DNA of 64,000 nt from Bacillota bacterium. Lineage in GTDB: Bacteria; Bacillota; Clostridia; Oscillospirales; Acutalibacteraceae. Every line of letters starts with the position of its first letter. Within the stretch, counting starts at the first letter, position 1. The DNA is taken from positions 1 through 64,000 of the forward strand of contig JAEWWM010000050.1 in assembly GCA_023458915.1 (NCBI GenBank), given 5' to 3'. Of the stretch, positions 1-8,479 are shown one piece after another. A model generated the notes under the pieces. That model worked only from the letters and a program-made list of their open reading frames with translations. It was not told the DNA's origin and did not search any database. Made by a program: the position numbers and the translations under genes.

Positions 1-24
1 ATTTATTAATATTAAATAAATCTC

Positions 25-52
25 TTGAATTTATTTTTATTTATAGTATAAT
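25..52 (+). promoter_or_regulatory. Promoter of the first gene
   Basis: A TTGAAT -35 box (25-30) and a perfect TATAAT -10 box (47-52) are separated by 16 bases. The -10 ends 33 bases before the ATG at 85, which has an AGGAGA ribosome binding site. This is a standard vegetative sigma-A type promoter. Confidence 0.6.
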
Positions 53-84
53 TATTACAAATAATTATATGTTAGGAGAAAAAC

Positions 85-659
85 ATGAACGAAAAATTTT
101 TAGAACTCGCTGAAAAAATATTTGAAAGGGATTTTATGATGCTAATAAATTAATGAAAAGACCGATTGAAAAAATACTAAATTGTAATTTTCCAAAAGAT
201 TGGAAATTAGGTAATAATATTACGAACCAATACGCCAAAGAAGCTCTAATATTAAAAAAAGTGCACTTTATGTGGGAAAGTTTTTGGACTGCTTTTAGAA
301 AAGTTAAAAATCTATCTACCACAAAAATAAGCTCTATAATAAGCTCTATGAAAAACTTAGAAGAAGATCCTATTTCAAAGGCTGTTATTGACGCTATAAA
401 GCCTGAGGTTTGGAGAGTTGCTAAAAATTGTCATTTCGAAGGGATCATCGGAAGGGACGCTTGGCTAAACGGAAAAATTATTTATAATGCGATTTCTAAT
501 AATGAGAAAGCTAGCACTAATCTTGGTAGTGTAGAATATTTTACAAATTTAGTAAAGGTTTTAGATGAGCAGACTAAGATAGTAAAGGTTTTAGATGAGC
601 AGACTAAGAATTTAAAGGTTTTAGATGAGCAGACTAAGAATTTAAAAGCTGTGCAATAA
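85..659 (+). pseudogene. Tryptophan-rich family protein, frameshifted near its N-terminus
   Basis: Function unknown. An ATG at 85 with AGGAGA upstream opens a 22-codon frame that stops at 151-153, overlapping the ATG (153) of a 168-codon frame. Adding one T to the T-run at 132-135 would join them into one protein of about 190 residues, reading FERDFYDANKLMKRPIEK across the junction. The body carries the module also seen twice in the 37243 gene and once at 42305: DWKLGNN, then an FWTAF-like segment, then IYNAI and LGSVEYFTNLVKVLDEQ. The C-terminus is a 10-residue repeat (VLDEQTK). Unlike its relatives it has no signal peptide. The first 17 residues resemble the small ORF at 38555-38674. Either the gene is broken, or translation of the second frame is coupled through the TAATG overlap. 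Confidence 0.6.
551..646 (+). repeat. Three 30-bp in-frame tandem repeats
   Basis: Copies at 551-580, 581-610 and 611-640, plus a short partial copy, encode the repeated unit KVLDEQTK(I/N) at the C-terminus of the preceding protein. Copies 1 and 2 are nearly identical, so copy number can change by slippage in steps of ten residues without breaking the frame. Confidence 0.9.
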
Positions 660-709
660 TTAAATCAGGCAGCATAACATGATAAAAAACAAGATCAATT
701 GTAAATAAA

Positions 710-743
710 ACTCACCGCTAAAAGTGGTGGGTTTGGCGTTTTT
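710..743 (+). terminator. Rho-independent terminator candidate
   Basis: A 9-bp stem (ACTCACCGC with GTGGTGGGT, allowing G-U pairs) and a TAAAA loop are followed by a T-rich stretch. It lies about 50 bases after the stop codon at 659, between two convergent genes. The T-run is a few bases away from the stem, so this is moderate evidence. Confidence 0.5.
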
Positions 744-781
744 AAATTTTCATTATTGTTAATAAAGCTAAAATACTAAAT

Positions 782-1081
782 TTACCACCGCCACCCTCGA
801 ATTGCGGCAGGAAACCATCCGCATTTTTTTCTGCCACGATGAGTTGGGTGGCATTTTACTAAAATAGTGTCCTCGCCTATAACGTCAATATCTTCCCATT
901 TTATTATGATGTCGTCCTCTCTTCCAAAAATCCCAAAACACTTAAGGCGGCCGTACACTACTATGGCAACAATTTTAGCACAGGCAACATCAACTTCAAC
1001 ATCATTTACACACCCAATACAACAGCCATTTTTAATATTTATAACCTGTTTATTTTTCATATCAACTATTCTGCAAATCAA
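782..1081 (-). CDS. YlmC/YmxH family PRC-barrel protein
   Basis: A small PRC-barrel protein of the YlmC/YmxH family found in endospore-forming Firmicutes; its exact role is not known. The family core is visible: KQVINIKNG, a beta-strand stretch ending in IVVYGRLKCFGIFGREDD, and a final WEDIDVIGEDTILV. I chose the TTG at 1081, reading MICRIVDM, because the GGGGAG ribosome binding site lies 8 bases before it. The longer GTG start at 1090 would overlap that site. The last 15 residues, HPTHRGRKKCGWFPAA and a tryptophan/arginine tail, extend past the usual domain. It stands alone between a convergent accessory gene and a divergent P-type ATPase. Confidence 0.85.
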   Translation of the reverse strand: MICRIVDMKNKQVINIKNGCCIGCVNDVEVDVACAKIVAIVVYGRLKCFGIFGREDDIIIKWEDIDVIGEDTILVKCHPTHRGRKKCGWFPAAIRGWRW

Positions 1082-1195
1082 ATCTATCACTCCCCGGAAT
1101 AAAATTTATCTTAAAATTTGACTAAAAAAGTAATTACCTATAATCTAGATGGTACGTGACTTAATAACACAATGGCCATTTTTTGGAGGATGAAT

Positions 1196-3556
1196 ATGGA
1201 AACCCCTTTAGCAATCAACATTAAAAGATATAAACCAAAAATTGATTTCGGGCTCACTCAAAAAGAAGTGAAAAATAGATTTAAGGACGGCCTTGTTAAT
1301 GTCGACAAATCCATTTCCACAAAATCAAACTCCGAAATCATAAAAGACAATTTTTTTACACTTTTTAATTTTATAAATCTGGTCCTGGCATTAGCTTTGC
1401 TATACGTTGGCTCTTATAGAAATCTTATGTTTATGGGTGTTGTAATATGCAATTCCATAATTGGTATAAGCCAAGAAATTCGGGCCAAAAAAACCGTGGA
1501 TAAACTGAATTTAATCTCTTCTAACAGTGCTACAGTAATACGAAACGGTAGAAAAGGCAAAACAAAAATTGAAAGAGTTGTCCTTGATGACATCATATGC
1601 TTTACGAGCGGAAACCAGATTGTTGCAGACTCAATTATTATGGAGGGAAGTTGCGAGGTAAATGAATCCCTTTTAACAGGGGAGCCAGATTTAATAGCAA
1701 AAAAGCCCGGGGATATGTTACTTTCGGGCAGCTATATTGTAAGTGGAAATTGCGTGGCAAAAGTTGAGCATATTGGTGAAAACAATTATGCTTCCACGCT
1801 TCTTAAAGGCTCAAAATACATTAAAAAAACTAAATCTGAAATAATGATTGCGATCAATAAGATAATTAAAATTATATCTATAGCAATAATCCCAATCGGA
1901 ATGCTTCTTTTTTATAGACAATATAGCATATCGGATCACGATTGGTCGTCGGCCATAGTTACAACTTCAGCAGCTCTGACGGGGATGATTCCCGAAGGAT
2001 TGGTGCTTCTTTCGAGCTCAATTCTTGCTGTGGGAGTTTTAAGGCTTTCAAAAAATAAGGTTCTGGTGCAAGATATATACTGTCTTGAAACGCTGGCCCG
2101 CGTTGATACTTTATGCCTTGATAAAACAGGAACTATAACCGAAGGAACGTTTGACGTGCACGAAGTTATACCTGAAAACGGCTTTTCTGAAAGAGATGTA
2201 AAAAAAGCTTTAACTATGCTAACAAGCGTTTTGGACGATAACAATGAAACATTTAAAGCGGTAAAAAAGTTTTCCCCGCCGAGCAAAGATATGGGCAGCG
2301 CCTGTCAGATAATGCCTTTTTCTTCAGAAAAAAAATGGTCTGGTGCTAATTTTAAAAAAGAGGGCACTCTTGTGCTTGGGGCTGCGGAATTTATATTTGG
2401 TGATGAATACGATAAAGTTCAAAAAAAAATAAAATTTTATTCAGAAAATTACAGAGTTTTAGCCTTAGCTCACTCTGAAAATAATTTTGAAAACGGCAGA
2501 ATTCCAAAAGGAATTCAGCTTATGGCTTTTATACTTATAAAAGATAAAATCAGGTATAGCGCCGAAAAAACTTTAAATTTTTTTAAAAAACAAGGGGTAG
2601 ATATTAAAATTATTTCAGGAGATAACCCTGTAACTGTTTCAAAAATTGGCGAACGAGTAAAACTGCAAAATGCTAGCGCTTATATTGATGCTACTACTTT
2701 AAAATCAGAAGAAGAAATTAAAGAAGCTGCCACTAAGTACACGGTTTTCGGGCGAGTTACACCCACGCAAAAACAAGAGCTTATAAAATCTTTAAAAGCT
2801 CAGGGGCATACGGTTGCAATGGTCGGCGACGGAGTAAATGATGTGCTTGCAATGAAAGAAGCTGACTGCAGTGTTGCGATGGCGAGCGGAAGCGATATTG
2901 CAAGGAATGTTTCGCATCTCGTACTTTTGAACTCCGATTTTGCAGCTATGCCAAAAGCCGTTGCAGAAGGAAGAAAAGCAATAAATAACATTCAAAGGTC
3001 ATCTTCGCTTTTTTTAGTAAAAACAATTTACTCTTTCCTACTTTCCATATTGTTTTTCTTTATTCCCGCACCTTACCCATTCATACCAATTCAAATGACG
3101 CTTATCAGCGCTATAGCTATTGGAATCCCGTCATTTATTCTTGCGCTGGAGCCTAACAGAGAAAAAATTCGCGGAAATTTATTTAACAACATAATTAGTA
3201 AAGCCTTGCCGTCAGCTCTGGCAACCGTGTTTTCATTGTTACTGTGTGTCGGAATTTATTCGTTTTTTAACATCTCACAGGAAAGGTATTCAACTCTTAC
3301 CGTTGTTACAACAGGGGTTATGGGTATATTTTTGCTTTATAATATATCGCTTCCATTTAATAAACTTCGAAAAGCACTTTTGTGGGGTATTAGTATTGTT
3401 TTTCTTGTAGGTATCATAACTTTTACGAAATTACTTGAATTAGAACCGCTTAACTGGATTAACGTTTTGATACTTATGCCAATAATTATCGTTTCAAAAA
3501 TTGTTTATAATTATGTATCAAAAATAAAGATGGATAAGTTGCTTAAAGAGGTTTAG
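1196..3556 (+). CDS. Cation-transporting P-type ATPase
   Basis: Membrane ATPase that moves a cation through a phospho-aspartate intermediate. Visible are TGE (about residues 161-163, dephosphorylation), PEGL in the fourth membrane helix (about 266-269), DKTGT (phosphorylated Asp309) and MVGDGVND in the hinge, then a C-terminal group of hydrophobic helices. The PEGL motif points to the P2 (Ca2+-ATPase-like) group rather than the heavy-metal CPx group; no N-terminal metal-binding domain is present. At 786 residues it is short for that group. The ATG at 1196 is chosen because GGAGG (1185-1189) sits 6 bases upstream; an in-frame ATG at 1172 would lie before this site. The ion carried cannot be told from sequence. 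Confidence 0.85.
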   Translation: METPLAINIKRYKPKIDFGLTQKEVKNRFKDGLVNVDKSISTKSNSEIIKDNFFTLFNFINLVLALALLYVGSYRNLMFMGVVICNSIIGISQEIRAKKTVDKLNLISSNSATVIRNGRKGKTKIERVVLDDIICFTSGNQIVADSIIMEGSCEVNESLLTGEPDLIAKKPGDMLLSGSYIVSGNCVAKVEHIGENNYASTLLKGSKYIKKTKSEIMIAINKIIKIISIAIIPIGMLLFYRQYSISDHDWSSAIVTTSAALTGMIPEGLVLLSSSILAVGVLRLSKNKVLVQDIYCLETLARVDTLCLDKTGTITEGTFDVHEVIPENGFSERDVKKALTMLTSVLDDNNETFKAVKKFSPPSKDMGSACQIMPFSSEKKWSGANFKKEGTLVLGAAEFIFGDEYDKVQKKIKFYSENYRVLALAHSENNFENGRIPKGIQLMAFILIKDKIRYSAEKTLNFFKKQGVDIKIISGDNPVTVSKIGERVKLQNASAYIDATTLKSEEEIKEAATKYTVFGRVTPTQKQELIKSLKAQGHTVAMVGDGVNDVLAMKEADCSVAMASGSDIARNVSHLVLLNSDFAAMPKAVAEGRKAINNIQRSSSLFLVKTIYSFLLSILFFFIPAPYPFIPIQMTLISAIAIGIPSFILALEPNREKIRGNLFNNIISKALPSALATVFSLLLCVGIYSFFNISQERYSTLTVVTTGVMGIFLLYNISLPFNKLRKALLWGISIVFLVGIITFTKLLELEPLNWINVLILMPIIIVSKIVYNYVSKIKMDKLLKEV

Positions 3557-3578
3557 CCTAAACGGTAAAAAATGGATA

Positions 3579-3607
3579 TTGACTTGAAAACATACAATTG
3601 TTATCAT
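3579..3607 (+). promoter_or_regulatory. Promoter of small membrane protein
   Basis: TTGACT (3579-3584) and TATCAT (3602-3607) are spaced by 17 bases, close to the vegetative consensus, and lie 43 bases before the TTG start of the next small gene. Confidence 0.6.
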
Positions 3608-3649
3608 TATGAACAGTGAATTTATTTGAATTTGAGGGGGTAATCACCT

Positions 3650-3811
3650 TTGAAAACAGAAAATAGATGTGCTTTAACAATTGTAATTGGAATTATTACA
3701 TCTCTTGTAACAGTTTTGTCTTTGGCAATTATTGTATTTGTGTTTTTCGACAGAAAAAGAAAAAAAGAAGAGATAGAACTCGAAGAATATTTGGAAAGTA
3801 CCATAAGTTAG
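3650..3811 (+). CDS. Small single-pass membrane protein (53 aa), TTG start
   Basis: Function unknown. The frame starts at TTG (3650) 9 bases after a GGGGG tract. It encodes a short polar start (KTENRCA), one hydrophobic helix of about 22 residues (IVIGIITSLVTVLSLAIIVF), a basic stop-transfer run (DRKRKKE) and an acidic tail ending ELEEYLESTIS. This layout, a membrane anchor with a charged cytoplasmic tail, together with its own promoter and a following hairpin, supports a real gene. Confidence 0.65.
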   Translation: MKTENRCALTIVIGIITSLVTVLSLAIIVFVFFDRKRKKEEIELEEYLESTIS

Positions 3812-3845
3812 CTTATTTTTTGAAATATAATAATATTAAAATATA

Positions 3846-3874
3846 ATCTCAGAGAAAACGATTTTCTCTGAGAT
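3846..3874 (+). terminator. Strong hairpin, probable terminator
   Basis: Perfect 13-bp stem, TCTCAGAGAAAA paired with TTTTCTCTGAGA around a CGA loop, 35 bases after the small membrane protein. The downstream tract (TGATTTGTTTT) is only partly T-rich. Confidence 0.55.
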
Positions 3875-4060
3875 CTGATTTGTTTTAACAATATAATTTT
3901 TTGATTATACAAGATCGCAAATTATATGATTTTTATTTTGATTCATCTTGGCTTAATATTTCGATCTGACCCCTTGTAAATAAAATCGATTAAGTTGGGC
4001 GTGAAGTTTATCTTGGTGTTGGCCTTTCGATGGCAACTCCTGGACTATGTGAGCTAATTA

Positions 4061-4429
4061 CTACCTACCAAATCTTCCCCTGCGTCTACGATGATCGCGC
4101 CCGCCAAACGGATTAAAAAAGAAAGGTATAAAAGGGAACCCTCTACGACGGTCGTGTCTATCAAATAACTCTCTCAGTATTAGAATTCTTGCGATTTCCC
4201 TTGCTAAATTTTCGTCACTGTGTGGATTACTTTTTCGAACAATTTGTTCGGTCATGTTATCTAAATCTGCTTGAGTCATGCTATACATACGATTATCGTC
4301 GATTGAATCGGTAATATCTTGAATAACAGGATAAATTTTTTTGTAATTTTCTGGGTACATATCTTCAATTTTATCCACATACTCATCCATTGACGAATTT
4401 TGATCTTGCGGTCTTAAAAACTGATCCAT
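4061..4429 (-). CDS. Conserved hypothetical protein, Arg/Phe-rich C-terminus
   Basis: Not assigned to a function. The 122 residues contain MYPENYKKIYPVIQD (about 29-43), a motif style I associate with small hypothetical proteins of clostridia, then an acidic helical middle, and a short C-terminus rich in Arg, Phe, Pro and Gly (FPFIPFFFNPFGGRDHRRRR). No signal peptide or membrane helix is seen. It stands alone, followed on its strand by about 250 bases without a gene. Confidence 0.6.
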   Translation of the reverse strand: MDQFLRPQDQNSSMDEYVDKIEDMYPENYKKIYPVIQDITDSIDDNRMYSMTQADLDNMTEQIVRKSNPHSDENLAREIARILILRELFDRHDRRRGFPFIPFFFNPFGGRDHRRRRGRFGR

Positions 4430-4721
4430 AATTTATCATCCTAACAATATTATTATAAATTTAAATTACACTATATAGTATGTGAGTTAAATTTATATTG
4501 ATATAAATTTTTATATTTAATGAATGAATATTAATATTAGTAATCCAGAGAAATAGTGATATTACCAAGTGTTTGAAAGGGACTTTCTCGCTGGTTGCTG
4601 GGTAGAAAATATTGGTTAGCTATAAAACCCAAAAAATGTAAAATAATCTTAATTTTTTAAAGATATCTTTAAGCAAAAATTGACATAACCGTGCGGGTTT
4701 GATAAACTCAAAATATACTAT

Positions 4722-4807
4722 GCCGGTGTGGCGGAATGGCAGACGCGACGGACTCAAAATCCGTTGCTCGCAAGGGCGTGTGGGTTCAAGTCCCACTACC
4801 GGTACCA
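4722..4807 (+). tRNA. tRNA-Leu (CAA)
   Basis: Class II tRNA of 86 bases with an encoded CCA. The acceptor GCCGGTG pairs with TACCGGT, the anticodon stem CGGA/TCCG holds the loop CTCAAAA (anticodon CAA), there is a long variable arm, and the T arm GTGGG-TTCAAGT-CCCAC is complete. A terminator follows at 4855. Confidence 0.95.
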
Positions 4808-4815
4808 TGTTTTTT

Positions 4816-4837
4816 ACTTATGTTTGCAAACATAAGT
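4816..4837 (+). repeat. 22-bp perfect palindrome after tRNA-Leu
   Basis: ACTTATGTTTG followed by its exact complement CAAACATAAGT, without a spacer, 8 bases after the tRNA. It could aid 3' processing or be a protein-binding site; the real terminator lies 18 bases further on. Confidence 0.6.
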
Positions 4838-4854
4838 TTATAATATGCAAACGA

Positions 4855-4883
4855 AAATCACCAGCTATGCCGGTGATTTTTTT
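4855..4883 (+). terminator. Bidirectional terminator between tRNA-Leu and hom
   Basis: Stem AATCACC/GGTGATT, extended by GC/GC past one mismatch, with a T-run after it on the plus strand. An A-run before it supplies a T-run for minus-strand transcripts. It can end both the tRNA and the convergent hom transcript. Confidence 0.8.
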
Positions 4884-4923
4884 AGAGTAATCTATATTTT
4901 ATTCAGTTCCGAAAAAGCTTTAT

Positions 4924-6144
4924 TTAGTCCAAAACCATAATTTTTGAAAGTATTTTAAACCCTGATTTTTCAAGGTGTTTAACATATTTATTAAAGTCAC
5001 TAACTTTCATTTTTTCAGTTACAAAAAATTTTTCAATATTATCTTTTTGAAAGCGAATATAAAACTTAGCAGCAAAATTTTCAAAATTATTAACGTTATT
5101 ATTTTTTGAATCTTTCCAAGCAGCTTTCTTTGGAGTTTCAAAATTATTTATACAGTCAATAATATCTGAAACAACCGCGCTTGCAGTAGGCAATTTGCCT
5201 GCACCTTTACCATAAAACATGATTTTACCAGTGCAATCGCCATCAACTAAAACTGCATTGAAAACGTCATCAGCAATTGAAAGCGGATTTGAGTTAGGAA
5301 CAAGCATTGGTGCGACAAAAATTAAAGCTTTGCCGTTATCACTTTTTTCAGCATAACCAATAAGTTTTATGGCATATCCTAGATTTTTAGCACATTCTAC
5401 ATCTTTAAGCGAAATTTTAGTAATACCCTCGGCGCGAACATTTTTGGGATAAATATGTTCGCCACAGGCAATAGAAGCTAAAATGCAGATTTTATTTTTG
5501 GCGTCTAAGCCTTCGACATCAGCAGTTGGGTCACTTTCAGCATATCCTAAATTTTGTGCCATTTTAAGAGCATTTTCGAAACTTAAATTTTCATTTATCA
5601 TTTTTGTGAGTATAAAATTCGTAGTGCCATTTACAATTCCACAAATTTTCTTAATATTATTAGCATTTAAAGAATTCATCATTGGTGCAATTATAGGGGT
5701 TCCGCCACATACGCTTGCTTCGAATTTAAAGCTTAGATTATTGTCTGCAGCGATTTTAAGAAGCTCTGCGCCATGCGTTGCAACTAACAGTTTATTTGGT
5801 GTTACTACGCTTTTCCCATTTTCAAGGCACTTTTTAACATATTTATACGCGGGATCAAGTCCGCCCATAGATTCAACAACGATTTTTATTTTAGGATCAT
5901 TTAAAATTTTTTCAAAGCTGGATGTGAAAACTTCGCTATTTTTTAAGAATTCAGTATGAGTTTTACGCACAAGAATTTTTTTAACCTTAACTTGACTTCC
6001 AGACCATCTTTTTATATTCTCAAAGTTTTTATATACAATTTCTTTAACACCTGAACCAACTATACCATAGCCCAGAATTGCTATGTTTATTGTTTCATTT
6101 TTTGATTCAACAGCAAAAGCAAATTTTGTGCAACTAGAAAACAT
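4924..6144 (-). CDS. hom: Homoserine dehydrogenase
   Basis: NAD(P)-dependent reduction of aspartate semialdehyde to homoserine, the branch to threonine and methionine. The Rossmann motif GYGIVGSG is followed by the homoserine dehydrogenase domain (GLDPAY, TPNK, VCGGTPII, GIVNGTTNFILTKM, DPTADVEG). The last 60 residues (AKFYIRF to KILSKIMVLD) look like a shortened ACT regulatory domain, so feedback control by threonine may be altered. Start choice is difficult. The frame continues 28 codons upstream to a TTG at 6228 without a ribosome binding site and there encodes a signal-peptide-like stretch. I take the ATG at 6144, which has GGTGG 5 bases upstream, but this leaves an unusual start, MFSSCTKFAFAVES, before the catalytic fold. 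No other threonine genes are adjacent. Confidence 0.85.
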   Translation of the reverse strand: MFSSCTKFAFAVESKNETINIAILGYGIVGSGVKEIVYKNFENIKRWSGSQVKVKKILVRKTHTEFLKNSEVFTSSFEKILNDPKIKIVVESMGGLDPAYKYVKKCLENGKSVVTPNKLLVATHGAELLKIAADNNLSFKFEASVCGGTPIIAPMMNSLNANNIKKICGIVNGTTNFILTKMINENLSFENALKMAQNLGYAESDPTADVEGLDAKNKICILASIACGEHIYPKNVRAEGITKISLKDVECAKNLGYAIKLIGYAEKSDNGKALIFVAPMLVPNSNPLSIADDVFNAVLVDGDCTGKIMFYGKGAGKLPTASAVVSDIIDCINNFETPKKAAWKDSKNNNVNNFENFAAKFYIRFQKDNIEKFFVTEKMKVSDFNKYVKHLEKSGFKILSKIMVLD

Positions 6145-6380
6145 CAAAACCACCAGTAGGACTATTGTAATATGTTTTTTTAAAAATCTACTATCAATAA
6201 GTTTTTTGAAACTTAGGAATTTAAGCAATACTAAAATTAAAAAGGATTAAAATTGTAAATATTACTAGGGGATATAAATATTTGTAAATATTATGCTTTA
6301 GCCAGTGCCCTTATAACAACTTATACCAATTAAAAATTGTGCCAAAATAAGCAGAGCATAAAGGTTTAATCAACTAGAAT

Positions 6381-7523
6381 CTACCCGGTTTCAAGCGTAT
6401 TTTTGGTTTGATTGCGGTTTAAATATATATTTTGAAGTATGCCTATTCCTAAATAAAGGCATGATGCAGAAGATCCGCCAACGCTAAAAAATGGCAGCGT
6501 TACACCCATAACGGGAAGCAAACTTAGGCACATTCCTAAATTAAAAATCGTTTGTGATGCTATTAGTCCGATAAAACCGAAGCATGTAAGCATTCCGATT
6601 ATATCATTAGATTTTTTCGCGGTAAATCCAATTTTTAAAATAAGAGTCAATAGAAGCAAAATTATAAGAAAGCAACCAATGAATCCAAGTTCTTCGCCGG
6701 CGACCGAGAATATAAAGTCACTTTCTTGAATTGGTACAACGTTATTAGCGACTCTCGGCCCACTGAAAATCCCTGTCCCGAATATTCCGCCGGAGCCTAT
6801 GGAAAGCTTGCCTTGAATTTGCTGGTATCCCATATTAAGTGGATCGGCTTCGGGGTTCATTTGGCTTAATATCCGCTGTTTTTGGTAATCTGCCAGTATA
6901 AATTTCCATGCGAGAGGTGCTAAAAGTGCGCCAATCGCACTAAGTGATAGAAAATACCTGAGCGGCAAGCCGGCCATAAATGCCATTGTGAGCGCAATGC
7001 ATAAAAAGATTATTGCCGCTCCATCGTCGCCCTGCATATGCATTAAAATTACGGGTATAAGAGCATGAACTGCTAAAATCACTATACTTTGAAAGTTTTT
7101 TAACTGTTTTGATTTTTTTAGAATTGCAAGATGTCTCGCAAAAGTTATAATAAAACCTATTTTCACAAGTTCAGACGGCTGAAACGTTACCCCGCCGGGG
7201 AGTTTTATCCATGCTTTGGCATTAACTCCTGAAGAGCCTGCTATCGTAACGCCTGCGAACAAGGTGTAAATTATGAGTAGTATGCAAATAATCCCAATCC
7301 ATTTTGAGGCTTTGGAAATAACTTTATAATCCACCACTTGCAGCGCCACAGCACCTAAAAACCCGATGCCGACTGAAATTGACTGTACGGTAAAGTAATT
7401 AAAACCTTCCCGCGAAACGCTTCCAATTAAAAGTAAACTGTAAACTGAAATAATAATTACAATGCTCCATAAAAATTTGTCGCTGTATTTTATGCAGTGC
7501 CAGATTAGTTTGAGCATGTTCAT
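6381..7523 (-). CDS. rodA: RodA/FtsW/SpoVE family glycosyltransferase
   Basis: SEDS-family peptidoglycan polymerase, an integral membrane protein acting on lipid II. About ten hydrophobic helices are visible, with the family motifs QPSELVKIGFI, the large loop with LNMGYQQIQGKLSIGSGG, SDFIFSVAGEELGFIG and GVTLPFFSVGGSS. The start at 7523 (MNMLKLIWH) has AAGGTG 5-6 bases before it; the open frame extends 36 codons further upstream into the hairpin at 7582 and is not used. The length of 380 residues is normal for RodA. It follows znuB on the same strand after 110 bases containing a long hairpin. A SpoVE assignment cannot be excluded, but no other spore or dcw genes adjoin it. Confidence 0.85.
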   Translation of the reverse strand: MNMLKLIWHCIKYSDKFLWSIVIIISVYSLLLIGSVSREGFNYFTVQSISVGIGFLGAVALQVVDYKVISKASKWIGIICILLIIYTLFAGVTIAGSSGVNAKAWIKLPGGVTFQPSELVKIGFIITFARHLAILKKSKQLKNFQSIVILAVHALIPVILMHMQGDDGAAIIFLCIALTMAFMAGLPLRYFLSLSAIGALLAPLAWKFILADYQKQRILSQMNPEADPLNMGYQQIQGKLSIGSGGIFGTGIFSGPRVANNVVPIQESDFIFSVAGEELGFIGCFLIILLLLTLILKIGFTAKKSNDIIGMLTCFGFIGLIASQTIFNLGMCLSLLPVMGVTLPFFSVGGSSASCLYLGIGILQNIYLNRNQTKNTLETG

Positions 7524-7581
7524 GCAATCACCTTCTTTAGGATTTTTGTTGAGCTTGGGTGCCACATAAATAATTATTCCT

Positions 7582-7617
7582 ATTTCTTCTTCCCGCCACA
7601 TGGCGGGAAGAAGAAAT
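7582..7617. repeat. Intergenic hairpin (copy 1 of family)
   Basis: Perfect 17-bp inverted repeat around a 2-base loop: ATTTCTTCTTCCCGCCA, CA, then the complementary arm. It lies between znuB and rodA. Similar purine/pyrimidine arms occur at 10181, 26099, 48185, 52240 and 60199. Confidence 0.8.
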
Positions 7618-7633
7618 TTAAAATATTGCAAAA

Positions 7634-8479
7634 TTAACTCAGGTTACAAGATTTATTTATAAAAAACGTTACAAAAAATATAACTGAAGATACAAGTACA
7701 ATCGTTGCTCCCGCGGAAGAAGCCATGTAGTATGAAATTATAAGTCCAGAGGCACCTGAAAAAACCGAGAATATTATCGAAATCAAATGGTAAGCCCGCA
7801 TGCTTTTGACTATATTTCGTGCCGATGCTGCCGGCAATACAAGAAGAGAATTGATTATTAGCATTCCCACCCATCTTAGCGATACAGTAACAATCAGCGC
7901 TATTAAAATAACGAATATGTTTTTGTAAAATTTTACATTTATTTGTTTGCTTTTTGCCATGTCGGAATTAAGGCTTGCGAGCATTAATTTGTTAAACGAA
8001 AGTATCCAGATTATAACAATTAAAAATAGCACAACTGCCAGAATCATAATTTCATTTTGAGTTATTGAAAGTATATCGCCTATTAAATAACCCGAATATT
8101 TTGAAAATCCACCTTTTGCGGAAAGTAGCACGATTCCAAGTGCAATTCCCGCGGAGGAAAATACTCCAATAATTGTATCGGAAGATGAAATTTTAGATTC
8201 AATTATGCTTGAAATTCCAAGGGCAAAAATAAGTGCAAATCCAAGCATTGAGAGCGCATAATTGTCGGCTCCGAGCATAACACCAATTGCAATTCCCGTA
8301 AGTGCGCAGTGTCCCATTGCATCTGAAAAAAAAGACATTTTATTGTTAACTATCATGGTCCCAACAAGGCCAAACAGCGGGCTAATCAGTAAAATCGCCA
8401 AAAATGCATTTTTCATGAAACTAAATTCCATCCAGGAAAAGGGGAGAAGTGATTCTAATGTGGAGTATATTAAATCCAT
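7634..8479 (-). CDS. znuB: Zinc/manganese ABC transporter permease
   Basis: ABC-3 family membrane subunit that forms the channel for Zn2+ (or Mn2+) uptake. The 281 residues contain about eight hydrophobic helices and family stretches such as FGLVGTMIVNNKMSFFSDA, ALTGIAIG and LLVLPAASARNI. The start has GGAGGTG 7 bases upstream. It overlaps the 3' end of the ATPase gene by 10 bases, so the two are translationally coupled. znuA, znuC and znuB form one operon. Confidence 0.9.
   Translation of the reverse strand: MDLIYSTLESLLPFSWMEFSFMKNAFLAILLISPLFGLVGTMIVNNKMSFFSDAMGHCALTGIAIGVMLGADNYALSMLGFALIFALGISSIIESKISSSDTIIGVFSSAGIALGIVLLSAKGGFSKYSGYLIGDILSITQNEIMILAVVLFLIVIIWILSFNKLMLASLNSDMAKSKQINVKFYKNIFVILIALIVTVSLRWVGMLIINSLLVLPAASARNIVKSMRAYHLISIIFSVFSGASGLIISYYMASSAGATIVLVSSVIFFVTFFINKSCNLS

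Noticed and set aside
867..1121. 84-codon plus-strand frame opposite the YlmC gene
   Set aside because: Low-complexity Ser/Thr/Ile shadow of the minus-strand gene, with no ribosome binding site.
4001..4060. Possible small gene or riboswitch after the Arg-rich protein
   Set aside because: No consistent frame or conserved structure was visible.
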